64,000 bases of DNA, taken from a virus. The stretch spans positions 132,878-196,877 of IMG/VR virus record IMGVR_UViG_3300030419_007641, one strand, 5' to 3'. Each line of letters opens with the position of its first letter. The first letter of the stretch is position 1. The notes beneath the pieces are model-generated. The model searched no databases. It saw only the letters and a list, made by a program, of their open reading frames with translations, and had not been told where the DNA came from. Made by a program: the position numbers and the translations under genes. This document shows positions 42,058 to 50,673 of the stretch, in pieces.

Positions 42058-43013
42058 TAGAATCGATTATAAAATTGGTTTAGAGCATCGGAGGATGCAC
42101 CAGATACAGGTCTTTGATCCGTGGGCCACCATACTACTTCATTAACATAGCCCGACATAGAATTTGATGAACCTGAATATCTTGCAAATAGCCGAGCTCC
42201 ATATTGATCATTATCACCTACAGTACCAGCAGCTTCTTCATTATTTAAAAGAAATACAGATCTGGTGCCATTCCAAACTGCAAACCAAATTTTACTGCCT
42301 GCTGTTTTATTAGAGTCTACAATAAGAGTGTAATCACTACCCCCCGCATATATTCCTGAATCATCATTATTAAAGAAACTACCAAGAATATTACGTGTAC
42401 TAGAAGATGTACCTTCCCACCAATATTTGTTACCTCCTGATCCAGCGGAAGTATCTGCACCTACAACTGAAATGCTGTTCGGATGGGCTATTGTACCCCA
42501 TTGAGCAACATCCATTGGGTCTTGAGATAAATAAAGAGCCGGGGTGCCTTGATCCTTCCCCTCACTGGCAGCTGCACCATAACTTAATTTCCCGTTATAT
42601 ATTGCTCGAGGCTGATAAGAAGTTACAGATTGTTCAGCATTACGACCATTACCACTCTGATCATACCATATCTTCATGTACGCACTTGAAGTTGAGATGC
42701 TATCGGGATCATCATAACCGCTACTGTCGCAAAACTCACCTAAGTTTGTTGCATTAGAGCCGCTAGAAAAGTTATCAACCGGTGAATCTAAGGAATACCC
42801 CATCCTGGCATCAAAATGTACATCTGCTTCTTCATTATCTGCCGATCGACGCAGTCTAAGTATGGGTCCGCTATATCCTGTGCGTAATCTACGTAAAGAG
42901 AAGGCTACATCAGCTCCAGGAAATTGATCAAGTAAAAACCCGGCTGCACCTGGAGTTTTATTTGCAGATGTGACACTCATCCCCGTGGTCATATTTGTTG
43001 GAGATAAAAACAT
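42057..43013 (-). CDS. Tail fibre/adhesin with arabinofuranosidase B-like domain
   Basis: 318 residues. DVAFSLRRLRTGYSGPILRLRRSADN, then VHFDA, IWYDQSGNGRNAEQ and YQPRAIYNGKL match the opening of the AbfB catalytic/LamG-like domain (slRrLrsaYsGpairvRRssDn, YDQSGngndl, QP.iv.nG). This jelly-roll domain in phages is usually a carbohydrate-binding fibre module. The catalytic acidic pair cannot be assigned with confidence. Translationally coupled (TAATG) to the 1346-residue fibre, so it is a likely receptor-binding partner. Confidence 0.65.
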   Translation of the reverse strand: MFLSPTNMTTGMSVTSANKTPGAAGFLLDQFPGADVAFSLRRLRTGYSGPILRLRRSADNEEADVHFDARMGYSLDSPVDNFSSGSNATNLGEFCDSSGYDDPDSISTSSAYMKIWYDQSGNGRNAEQSVTSYQPRAIYNGKLSYGAAASEGKDQGTPALYLSQDPMDVAQWGTIAHPNSISVVGADTSAGSGGNKYWWEGTSSSTRNILGSFFNNDDSGIYAGGSDYTLIVDSNKTAGSKIWFAVWNGTRSVFLLNNEEAAGTVGDNDQYGARLFARYSGSSNSMSGYVNEVVWWPTDQRPVSGASSDALNQFYNRF

Positions 43014-46000
43014 TAGCTAGGTAGTGAGAAGTTATACTGCACCCCGCCATATAAATTAGTACCATCACTCCAGAAAGTTAATATATCCACGGCATTAGCA
43101 CCTGTTGTTAATGTAGGTGCAACACCACCTGGCCAATGATATGCATATCCTGTTGACAAAGTTCTTGACCCGGTACCATCTTGTACTACTTTAAGGATAT
43201 AAGACCCTTGTGCCAAATTAGATGGGTTATGTAAACACCTATTACCGCCTAATGTTACGGTAGCGGCATGCCCTTTGCATGCGTCCCATGTCATTTCCGC
43301 TTCATCTGTTATAGTGGTGTAATTAGTCTGTGCAGTTTGAATAAGATTTTTAGAGCTTATAGTACCAGCAACAGAAAATGTTGCCCTAGTAGTATCACAT
43401 GTCCTAATACCCACACAATTATTAGTCCCGATACTAATTGCAGCGTAATTATTTTGTGTAATAGCTACAGGGTAATCATTACCGGTCCCCATTACCATGG
43501 CGTTAGCTGGAATTCTCAATGAAGTAGCAGCATTACCATTCAAGAATACATTACCACATACACCACCACCGTCTTGTATTAACTTAATTTTTGGGTTATC
43601 ACTCTCACCTGAGTTATCTGTATCAGCTTCTAATACAAGAGCTACATCGCCCTTGCTCTTAATATGTAAACCAGCTTCGTTATCTCCAGCTGTAGGAAGT
43701 AAGAAATGATTTGAATCATTAGAAATACCGACTTTGGATCCTAAGTAACTCCATTCACTACCAGGCGCGCCTACAACACCAGCGCTGAGCGTACCAAGTG
43801 CGCTTATATTACCAGCTACAGTAAGTGCTTCTAATGGTGCATTTGTACCAATACCAACACTACCACCAAAGTAACTTGTACCTGCTACCGCAGCTGCACT
43901 AAGGCCTCCTGTAGCGCTTACGTCCCCTACAATCGATAATTTAGCATCGGGAGTTGTATCACCAAGCCCCAAATTACCACTCCCCATTATTACTGTCGGG
44001 TTTGTACCATAGTTAGTAACACATACAAGTTTAGTTGTGTCAGCAACTGCACTACCAGCCGCGTGACCACCTATCTTACCTTGAATATTAATAGCAGGTG
44101 ATGATGTGGTATCGGCTCTTAAACCACCTAGTAAATTTAAACCTATACAATTTGAGCAGTAATTATAACCAATTACAGTAGGGTCTAGCTTATTATTACC
44201 ACTATTATTATTACCAATACCTACGTAACTTGAAGCATCGTCAGAAACTTGAAATTGTGCGATTAGTTCTGAAGTTGATGCTGTTGCAGGTGCAATAATA
44301 TGAAGAGGGTAACCTGGTCTATGTGTACCAATACCAACACTGCCGCCAAAGTAACTAGTACCTGCTACCGCAGCTGCACTCAGACCTTTTGTAGCGCTTA
44401 TATCACCTACAATGGATAATTTAGCCCCGGGTCTATTAATACCTACGCCGACGTTACCATTAAAGTAGTTACTTTCTACATTACATGTGGAACTTAGCCC
44501 TCCATTAAGGACACACACACCCTTATCCTGTATTATTGTACAATTGGAATCACTGGTAATAAATTTAGGCGAGCAAGTGCAACTCGAAAAGCATCCACAT
44601 GCACCTTTAACATTATAAGTTGCGCATACATTACCACTTCCATCCATGCAAGAATATCCGGTCTTAACCACTGCCCCGCAAACGCAGGTACTACCGCATA
44701 TACACGGACTGGCAACCTGTGTACTAAAACAACCATAAGAACCGCAGACATTACCACTTCCATCAAAGCAAGAATACCCATCAGTAACACATGCACCGCA
44801 GACGCAGCTACCGCCATATACTATACCACTACCTGCGCAAATATTACCAGAACTGCAGAACAACCCACCACATACAGAAGTTTTACCGCATACATCAATT
44901 CCACATAATTTGTCCGCACTCGCGGTGCCTGCTACAGTAAGTGCTTGACTAGGCCTAATAGTCCCAATACCAACATTACCACCGAAATAGCTATTACCTG
45001 CTACTGCAGCTGCACTAAGACCTTTTGTAGCACTTATACTACCAACTACTGATAAGTCACCACCAATATCATGCCCATCAGAAGTAATAGTTCCTGTAAC
45101 ATCAACCCCGGTGCTTTGTGTTTTAAGCTTCTCGCTACCGTCATAATATAACTGAACACATGAGTTGGCGCGAATTGCGACCCCGCCCTCCCCGCTCTTT
45201 CCTTGCAAGTAAATGTTACCATCTGGTTCTCTAATAATTAAATTACCACCCGTTCCACCTTGTATATATGATGCACCGTCTGCATTACATTTCCACATTG
45301 ATAAATCCGAGTCGTTTCCCAATGCTAAAACACAATCATCTCCTAAATGAAGTGATTCTGTTGGTCTATTAATACCGATACCAACATTATCAGAAAAATA
45401 AATATTACCTCCTGTTGCGCTTAGACCATCATTAGCGCTAAGCTTTCCAGAGATAGTAAAATCACCATTGATATCAAACCCAGTTAATTCATATTGCGTA
45501 ACATCAATAACTTTAACAAATGCAGAGGTTGCATCTATTGTTGTAGCGCATAATGTACCAAAAATAGTTGCATCTTGTGCTGTTAATCCCTGAGTAGAAA
45601 CAGAAGTGGTGGTAGTTCCTCCACCCCCTCCACTACTAGTCCCAAATATATCAAGTAAATTTGTACCACCTGATAAAATATTACCTACAACATTCAGCTC
45701 CCCGTTCATCGTACCCCCTGCAGCAAACTGCGTCGCTACCGAACCACCCCCGCCCATCATTTCTACAGATTTTTTAAGAGATAATATTTGCTGATTAAAA
45801 GATTGATTAAGATTGGTTTGTATATCTCTTTGAATTTTTTTAGGATCGATTTTTATATTCTTTTCGCCATATTTTTCTATAACAATACCAGGTGTATCAT
45901 TTTTAATCTGAGAAATTGTATGTAAAAGATCTGTTTTGCTTTCCTCAATAAGGTCATATACAGCTTTTTTATTTTCCTCTGATCGGTATAGCACCTCAGA

Positions 46001-47053
46001 TTCAAAACTTTCTTTAACTAAAGATATTTTTTCATCATAGTAATCCTTAACTTTTTGTTCAGCATTTATAAATTTAGTATCAATAGACTCCTTTAAAATA
46101 GATATGTCGCTATCGATATCCTTTTTAACATTTCCTATTCTACTTAAGGCTCTATTAACACCTTTAATGATACTATCATTAATTTCTGTGTTTACTTTTT
46201 CTAAAGTAACAATATCGCTTTTAATCTCTGTAATTTTTTTGTTTTGAGATTCTTGCTTTTTATCTACTTTTGATTGAAGATAATTCTCAATTGATTCAGC
46301 ACTAGACGTGGAACGCTCTTCTATTAAATCTGTTATCTTTGTAACGTATATATCTTTGGTTAAAGATTCAACCTTTTCTTGTAATGCTTCTGTGGATTTT
46401 TTATAATTGCTTTCAATATTTAAAGTAAAATCAGAAGTGTATTTTTCAATACTATTATTAATATAGTCTGATAATTTTTCTTCTGTTTCTTCATTATAAT
46501 TAAATATTTGAGCTTTTGTATCTTCTGTAATATTTAAAAATTCTTCTATTAGAGATTTATGAGCTTCTTTTAACAGTGTGTTAAATTTTTCTTCTCTAAG
46601 CTTTAGTTCACTATCAGCTTCTTGAAGTTTAAGCTCTTTAATTTTTTCTGCATACTCCTTGGCAGCGAGTCTAGCATTTTTTATATCTTTAAGAATATCG
46701 TCTTTTTTCTCTAAAACTATATCCTCAACTACCTCTTCTTGCTCAAATATACTAAGATCATGCTCAGGTATATCTGTCGACCCTACAAAAGTAGTATTAT
46801 TTTCATTAAATAATACCTCAAATTTACCCTCTCTAAGGACAAATGGTGCAGAATATTCCTTACTACCTTTTACTACTGGTATATTTACAACAGGCGCGCC
46901 TTTATATTGGCTCCTTTTTTCTGCAATAAACTTACTACCATTTATCTCAAATTCATAAACATCGAAGAAAACTTCTTCTAAACTTTCAACGGTTAAGATG
47001 TTAAGATCTGAGCTAGTAAAGGTAGGTTCTACCTTTTCGCTAAACAGTCTCAT
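43013..47053 (-). CDS. Long tail fibre protein with coiled-coil stalk and Cys-rich segment
   Basis: 1346 residues. Residues 1-120 form a virion-attachment-like head; 125-430 are a long Lys/Glu coiled coil; after a Gly-rich hinge (near 435-475) come repeats of the type LSVVGSISATKGLSAAAVAG followed by YFGGNVGIGTxRP, at least six times, typical of trimeric phage fibres. Residues about 714-865 hold roughly two dozen cysteines. The C-terminus (YILKVVQDGTGSRTLS and GTNLYGGVQYNFS) is a common fibre end. It reads against the capsid operon and has an ATTAAATA box on the minus strand at 47064-47071. Confidence 0.85.
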   Translation of the reverse strand: MRLFSEKVEPTFTSSDLNILTVESLEEVFFDVYEFEINGSKFIAEKRSQYKGAPVVNIPVVKGSKEYSAPFVLREGKFEVLFNENNTTFVGSTDIPEHDLSIFEQEEVVEDIVLEKKDDILKDIKNARLAAKEYAEKIKELKLQEADSELKLREEKFNTLLKEAHKSLIEEFLNITEDTKAQIFNYNEETEEKLSDYINNSIEKYTSDFTLNIESNYKKSTEALQEKVESLTKDIYVTKITDLIEERSTSSAESIENYLQSKVDKKQESQNKKITEIKSDIVTLEKVNTEINDSIIKGVNRALSRIGNVKKDIDSDISILKESIDTKFINAEQKVKDYYDEKISLVKESFESEVLYRSEENKKAVYDLIEESKTDLLHTISQIKNDTPGIVIEKYGEKNIKIDPKKIQRDIQTNLNQSFNQQILSLKKSVEMMGGGGSVATQFAAGGTMNGELNVVGNILSGGTNLLDIFGTSSGGGGGTTTTSVSTQGLTAQDATIFGTLCATTIDATSAFVKVIDVTQYELTGFDINGDFTISGKLSANDGLSATGGNIYFSDNVGIGINRPTESLHLGDDCVLALGNDSDLSMWKCNADGASYIQGGTGGNLIIREPDGNIYLQGKSGEGGVAIRANSCVQLYYDGSEKLKTQSTGVDVTGTITSDGHDIGGDLSVVGSISATKGLSAAAVAGNSYFGGNVGIGTIRPSQALTVAGTASADKLCGIDVCGKTSVCGGLFCSSGNICAGSGIVYGGSCVCGACVTDGYSCFDGSGNVCGSYGCFSTQVASPCICGSTCVCGAVVKTGYSCMDGSGNVCATYNVKGACGCFSSCTCSPKFITSDSNCTIIQDKGVCVLNGGLSSTCNVESNYFNGNVGVGINRPGAKLSIVGDISATKGLSAAAVAGTSYFGGSVGIGTHRPGYPLHIIAPATASTSELIAQFQVSDDASSYVGIGNNNSGNNKLDPTVIGYNYCSNCIGLNLLGGLRADTTSSPAINIQGKIGGHAAGSAVADTTKLVCVTNYGTNPTVIMGSGNLGLGDTTPDAKLSIVGDVSATGGLSAAAVAGTSYFGGSVGIGTNAPLEALTVAGNISALGTLSAGVVGAPGSEWSYLGSKVGISNDSNHFLLPTAGDNEAGLHIKSKGDVALVLEADTDNSGESDNPKIKLIQDGGGVCGNVFLNGNAATSLRIPANAMVMGTGNDYPVAITQNNYAAISIGTNNCVGIRTCDTTRATFSVAGTISSKNLIQTAQTNYTTITDEAEMTWDACKGHAATVTLGGNRCLHNPSNLAQGSYILKVVQDGTGSRTLSTGYAYHWPGGVAPTLTTGANAVDILTFWSDGTNLYGGVQYNFSLPS
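43730..45420 (-). repeat. Fibre repeat array (GNVGIGTxRP units)
   Basis: Within the long fibre gene, units of about 60-130 codons repeat the core SATKGLSAAAVAG, then SYFGGSVGIGT and a short variable strand. At least six copies are seen at the protein level and they are recognisable in the DNA (for example near 43850, 44340 and 44980). They probably arose by duplication and could recombine to change fibre length. Confidence 0.6.
44460..44910 (-). other. Cysteine-rich segment of the tail fibre
   Basis: About 150 codons carry some 24 cysteines in motifs such as VCGGLFC, SCVCGAC, DGYSCFDGSGNVC and KTGYSCMDGSGNVC, with two near-identical copies of the DGSGNVC block. The rest of the fibre has few cysteines. 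Disulfides or metal binding are possible; no named domain was recognised. Confidence 0.65.
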
Positions 47054-47091
47054 TATGTACTAGTATTTAATACATATAGTATAAATTTAAA

Positions 47092-48027
47092 TCACTGTTT
47101 TGGAGTTTTTATATGTGGTACATCAACTTCACTTAAAGTATGATGTAGCAACTTTTTATGAGATGCGCGCTCTGGATTAATGTCAATACCACCTCTACGA
47201 GCGTATAGACAACGTACATTTAGTTCTTCCGGATTAATTGTATCCTTTATACGCTTATAGATAGCTTCACAAATTTCTTCATGAAAGTGACACTCATCTC
47301 TGAAAGAAACAATATATTGCAACAGTGAAATAGGGTCTACAGTATTTTTACCTTTTATATAAATATAAACATCTCCCCAATCAGGTTGCGAAGTAACACG
47401 GCAATTAGACTTAAGTAAAGCGCTATGATAATAAACTTTATCTGAAGGAGCATCCTCTATCTCTTGAAGCAAGTTTGGATCTTCTGAATATACAGAAAAT
47501 TTCACCTCATCGACAGGGTATTCATCTTCTAATGTAATATAATTAGGAGTACAATCTACACTATGCATCCACTCCAGTTTTGCGTTAAACATATTAACAT
47601 CACCTAAAACTCGAGCATTACTATGCACTTTAACTAGTACTTTAGTTTCAAGGAGCGCACTTAAATCAGATGCTGCCATTTTGCTAATTTGATCTAAAAC
47701 CTCTTCTGCACTATCACCCAGTTTAGTCATGTTAAATGAGTTAAAATACAACTTAATAGACTTAGATTCAACAATATACTTACTATCACAAGAATATACA
47801 ATCTTAGCTACACCAACTACCGGTAGTCCATTATTAGTAAGAGCTGATATTTCATATCCATTCCATGTATCATTACCGACAAAAGGTAGGTTATTATCTT
47901 CTAATCCTAGATGTGTCCTATTTGATTGACGAGGCTCTCGTACAAGAAGACCCGGATCATATGATGATTTATACTCAGACGTTTGTCCTAAATGTTTACT
48001 AACATTACTATTATCAAGTTTAGCCAT
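47092..48027 (-). CDS. queF: NADPH-dependent 7-cyano-7-deazaguanine reductase (QueF)
   Basis: 311 residues, the bimodular long form. YDPGLLVREPR, PFVGNDTWNGYE, VESKSIKLYFNSFN (NADPH-binding ESKS), LLKSNCRVTSQPDWGDV with catalytic Cys209 and Asp216 spaced as in E. coli, SFRDECHFHEEICEAI and YARRGGIDINPERAS are all in place. It reduces preQ0 to preQ1. With FolE, QueD and QueE in the same genome and a TGT-like protein at 55.4 kb, its likely purpose is a preQ1-type base for DNA or tRNA. QueC, the step to preQ0, is not in the window and may come from host or elsewhere. Confidence 0.93.
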   Translation of the reverse strand: MAKLDNSNVSKHLGQTSEYKSSYDPGLLVREPRQSNRTHLGLEDNNLPFVGNDTWNGYEISALTNNGLPVVGVAKIVYSCDSKYIVESKSIKLYFNSFNMTKLGDSAEEVLDQISKMAASDLSALLETKVLVKVHSNARVLGDVNMFNAKLEWMHSVDCTPNYITLEDEYPVDEVKFSVYSEDPNLLQEIEDAPSDKVYYHSALLKSNCRVTSQPDWGDVYIYIKGKNTVDPISLLQYIVSFRDECHFHEEICEAIYKRIKDTINPEELNVRCLYARRGGIDINPERASHKKLLHHTLSEVDVPHIKTPKQ

Positions 48028-48029
48028 AA

Positions 48030-48617
48030 TTAAATTTTAATATCGATATCACGTTTAGCAAGAGTTGACTTAATAGTCTCTAATCTTTCCTCTACACTAC
48101 CCTCAAGCATTACAACTTCACTATCTATATCCCCTCTTTCGAAATATATATTAAATATATTAATAATTTGATTTCGAAATCCCTTATCTACACTTCTCTC
48201 TCCATCATCTATTAACTTTACATCTTTAGGAGATGTATAAAAAATAATGTCATATTTATCTTTTAAATTTTGCCAAATTAGTTCACAGGCATCATAACAA
48301 CGCCTACTGATTTTATTGTTATCGAGCAACCATAGAGAATATACAATACCGTCTAATCCACACCTATCAAAGATCTGATGCACACCTCTAATTAGATGAT
48401 CAGCTTTATTTTTATAAACATTTCGAACATGCTCTGTCATAATAAGCATTTGAGTTAGATCACCGCCGCTCTCATTAATAGGCATGTTATACTCACGACT
48501 TACCAGTCTTGTAACTTCAGGTACAAATTCGAATGGGTAGCTACCATTTTTTTCATATAATGCTTTGAGTAAGGTAGTTTTACCAGTACTCTGAGCTCCA
48601 GTAAACGAACAAATCAT
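48030..48617 (-). CDS. P-loop kinase-like ATPase (AAA_28/NadR-like)
   Basis: 195 residues. ICSFTGAQSTGKTTLLKAL is Walker A, FEFVPEVTRLVSREY follows as in AAA_28 proteins, and IFDRCGLDGIVYS is the DRxxxD motif. KGFRNQIINIFNIYFE parallels the paralogue at 12333. NadR-like kinases phosphorylate nicotinamide riboside; the substrate here is unknown. It is 2 bases upstream of queF in the leftward operon. Confidence 0.65.
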   Translation of the reverse strand: MICSFTGAQSTGKTTLLKALYEKNGSYPFEFVPEVTRLVSREYNMPINESGGDLTQMLIMTEHVRNVYKNKADHLIRGVHQIFDRCGLDGIVYSLWLLDNNKISRRCYDACELIWQNLKDKYDIIFYTSPKDVKLIDDGERSVDKGFRNQIINIFNIYFERGDIDSEVVMLEGSVEERLETIKSTLAKRDIDIKI

Positions 48618-48625
48618 ACTATATA

Positions 48626-49162
48626 TTATAAGTGTTCCTTAAGAAATTCCATCCAAGCATCAAAAGACGTCTTTCTTAATGTATCATAAGTTTTATCTAT
48701 ATTGAGGACATCACGCGTTCTTGCAGATTTTTCTACTATAATCTCACCTGCATCAACCTCTGCTACTACTTTATGAACCACACTACCAATTTTAGCGTAT
48801 GAAGCTATATTTTTCCATGCACGTTTTTGCGGATCTTTACCTTTTAACTCAGGATATTTTGTTATAAGTCCCGGGTGCCCATTGTATATATTATACATCT
48901 TGCACTTATCCGGGGGCACTATTCTTAACCACCCATTTAAGGTAATGAGAGTATCTTTTTTATCGAATTGTATATCCTCTAAGATATCCAATGTTTTTGC
49001 TTCATCATTATTAACCCTAAAATCTACTTCTATATTCGGATTAACCTTGTCCAAATTAGCATTGGTAATAACAAAATCCGGTTTTCTATTTAACTTTGTA
49101 GATAGGTCAACTATCTCAGATCCTGTTTGTGAAAACAAAGCTACCCAATTTTTATATCTCAT
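48626..49162 (-). CDS. Formyltransferase family protein (PurN-like)
   Basis: 178 residues. LITLNGWLRIVP, then YNIYNGHPGLITKYPELKGKDP (the N-x-H-P-x-L motif) and IGSVVHKVVAEVDAGEII (the VHxVxxxxDxG motif with catalytic Asp) define a 10-formyltetrahydrofolate-dependent transferase. It is shorter than PurN and the 5' part is divergent. It could formylate GAR in purine synthesis or an amino sugar; the sugar cassette makes the latter worth testing. Overlaps the upstream membrane protein by 1 base. Confidence 0.75.
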   Translation of the reverse strand: MRYKNWVALFSQTGSEIVDLSTKLNRKPDFVITNANLDKVNPNIEVDFRVNNDEAKTLDILEDIQFDKKDTLITLNGWLRIVPPDKCKMYNIYNGHPGLITKYPELKGKDPQKRAWKNIASYAKIGSVVHKVVAEVDAGEIIVEKSARTRDVLNIDKTYDTLRKTSFDAWMEFLKEHL

Positions 49163-49542
49163 TATAGATATGTTAATGCCAACCAGTTAATAATCAAGTG
49201 TATGGTATTGTCGCATGCGATTAAAAGCCATGCAGACAAATATTCCGGTACTTCTTTATGATACCCGGTATCTTTGCAATCTTCCCATTTATGCCAATAG
49301 CGCTTAGGCCCTAGCCTACTTTTAGCAAATACAACATATCTTGCAAGCCGGTACCGATCAATAAAAAAATGAGTTATACAAATAACTAACAACGCCCATA
49401 CAGAGGGGCATAAAATTAAAAACGGGAGCGAATATGTAAGAGCGTGCGCGGCTGCAGCCTTATTACACTTGGTCTTATTTAGCGCCATCCAATCACTCTG
49501 GAAAAGGTAGTCACCAATCAAATGTAGAATTAATTGGAGCAT
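49162..49542 (-). CDS. DUF3307-like integral membrane protein
   Basis: 126 residues. LILHLIGDYLFQSDWMALNK and ALLVICITHFFIDRYRLARY match DUF3307 (HllgDfllQtdwmA and HfliD). Three to four hydrophobic segments (about 1-12, 30-62, 103-125) suggest an inner-membrane protein. Function of the family is unknown. First gene of the leftward operon, divergent from the holin-like genes. Confidence 0.65.
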   Translation of the reverse strand: MLQLILHLIGDYLFQSDWMALNKTKCNKAAAAHALTYSLPFLILCPSVWALLVICITHFFIDRYRLARYVVFAKSRLGPKRYWHKWEDCKDTGYHKEVPEYLSAWLLIACDNTIHLIINWLALTYL

Positions 49543-49590
49543 ATTTATTATTATTATTTTATAGTGGGAAGCCGCTTTTTCAAGGTCTAT

Positions 49591-49598
49591 TATAAATA
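49591..49598 (+). promoter_or_regulatory. T4-type late promoter box TATAAATA
   Basis: Perfect TATAAATA ending 5 bases before the GTG at 49604. It probably starts transcription of the holin-like/curli/cyclase operon. Further boxes stand before csgF (GATAAATA, 50199-50206) and before the curlin gene (ACTAAATA, 51481-51488), each exactly 5 bases from the ATG. Confidence 0.65.
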
Positions 49599-49603
49599 AT
49601 ATT

Positions 49604-49885
49604 GTGGAAGATTTTTTAAAGGTGGTAACTGACGTTGGATTTCCGATTGCAGGCGCACTAGGGTGCGGTGCTTTTGTTTTTATTATTCTAAAATTTATAC
49701 TTAATGAAATTACTAGTGGGGTGAAAGGTATAGGAGGGATGATTAAATCCTTAGAAAATAGAGTACAGACAATGAATAATGATATTGTAAAGATAGATAC
49801 ATTAGTGTCTTATGCGTTTAACAAACAACCTAATTTGGATAGATTAGCTGCAAATGAAGGAAAGGAGGATGCCAGAAAGGACTAA
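49604..49885 (+). CDS. Holin-like single-span membrane protein A
   Basis: 93 residues, GTG start. Residues 8-34 (VGFPIAGALGCGAFVFIILKFI) form one membrane span near the N-terminus, followed by an amphipathic helix and a hydrophilic coiled coil. This plan, with the GFP-I start, resembles BhlA/UviB-type holin-like proteins. It is a paralogue of the next gene (shared GFP, then LENRVQTMNNDIVKI). A lysis role is inferred; no endolysin is adjacent. Confidence 0.5.
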   Translation: MEDFLKVVTDVGFPIAGALGCGAFVFIILKFILNEITSGVKGIGGMIKSLENRVQTMNNDIVKIDTLVSYAFNKQPNLDRLAANEGKEDARKD

Positions 49886-50181
49886 TGAGCGAGGAAATAG
49901 TACAAGCTATTAATGATTTTGGATTTCCGGTGATTGCCGCTGCAGGACTTGGTTATTTTGTTTATTATACTTGGAATTGGGTAGTTAAAGATATTAAGCC
50001 GGTTTTAGATGAATCTACCGGTACGTTAATAGGATTAATAGATAGAATTAGAATGTTAGACAATGATATGATTAGGCTCAACACAAAGATACAGATGATC
50101 TTACAAGAACAAGAGCAACTATTGCGCACAGAAAGAAGACAGAATAGACGGAAAGAAAATGTTCTATCTGATGAGCTGTAG
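49885..50181 (+). CDS. Holin-like single-span membrane protein B
   Basis: 98 residues. FGFPVIAAAGLGYFVYYTWNWV is a single N-terminal span, followed by LIDRIRMLDNDMIRLNTKIQM, a coiled coil aligning with that of protein A. TAATG overlap shows the two are coupled. The pair could be holin/antiholin or a hetero-oligomer. Direct linkage to csgF downstream is notable. Confidence 0.5.
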   Translation: MSEEIVQAINDFGFPVIAAAGLGYFVYYTWNWVVKDIKPVLDESTGTLIGLIDRIRMLDNDMIRLNTKIQMILQEQEQLLRTERRQNRRKENVLSDEL

Positions 50182-50198
50182 ATTATATATTAATAGGA

Positions 50199-50206
50199 GA
50201 TAAATA
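50199..50206 (+). promoter_or_regulatory. Late promoter-like box GATAAATA overlapping a Shine-Dalgarno
   Basis: GATAAATA lies 5 bases before the csgF ATG and partly overlaps AGGAGA (50195-50200). If transcription starts from this box the Shine-Dalgarno is lost; if read from 49591 it is kept. This could switch csgF translation efficiency. Confidence 0.45.
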
Positions 50207-50211
50207 CGGAC

Positions 50212-50673
50212 ATGAAATATATTTGGTTATTATTATTAATGAGTGGTAGTACCATGGCAAATGAATTAAAATTTAGGTTTAAGTCACCTTCGTTTAATGG
50301 TATTGGTTATAGCGCTCATAAAATAAATCTAGAAAATATTTCCGCCGCTAGGAAAAAGACTATAAAAGATGAACTAAAGTCTTTATCAATCCAAGCTAAT
50401 TTAGCTAACAGTAGGAAGCCGTTAAATGTATTCTTAACAAATCTCCAATCTAGAATTTATTCTGAACTCTCAAAACAAGTTACTGAGCAGCTTTTTGCTG
50501 AAACTGGTAATGATTCGGGTTCATTTGATTTAGATGGTAATATCATATCCTGGTATAAATTAGCTGATAAAATTAATTTAACAGTTACAGATACTGATGG
50601 AGATCTTACAACTATACTAATACCTGTAGGATCTCTTTTATTACCGGAACCTAATGAAGCCACTACTGAATAG
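50212..50673 (+). CDS. csgF: Curli assembly factor CsgF-like protein
   Basis: 153 residues. A signal peptide (residues 1-16, ending STMA) precedes NELKFRFKSPSFNGIGYSAH, which matches the mature N-terminus of CsgF (TMTFQFRNPNFGGNP), the part that plugs the CsgG pore. LNVFLTNLQSRIYSEL parallels the LDNFTQAIQSQI helix, and LTVTDTDGDLTTILIPVGSL the C-terminal LNVTDRKTGQTSTIQVSGL strands. CsgF forms a second constriction in the CsgG channel and helps nucleate curli. It overlaps csgG by 20 bases. Confidence 0.85.
   Translation: MKYIWLLLLMSGSTMANELKFRFKSPSFNGIGYSAHKINLENISAARKKTIKDELKSLSIQANLANSRKPLNVFLTNLQSRIYSELSKQVTEQLFAETGNDSGSFDLDGNIISWYKLADKINLTVTDTDGDLTTILIPVGSLLLPEPNEATTE

Noticed and set aside
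43268-46958. Rightward frames opposite the long tail fibre (43268-43522, 43497-43709, 45606-45794, 46659-46958) and the leftward 44533-44817 frame
   Set aside because: Their repeated, low-complexity sequence mirrors fibre repeats and coiled coil in another frame; no independent start signal.
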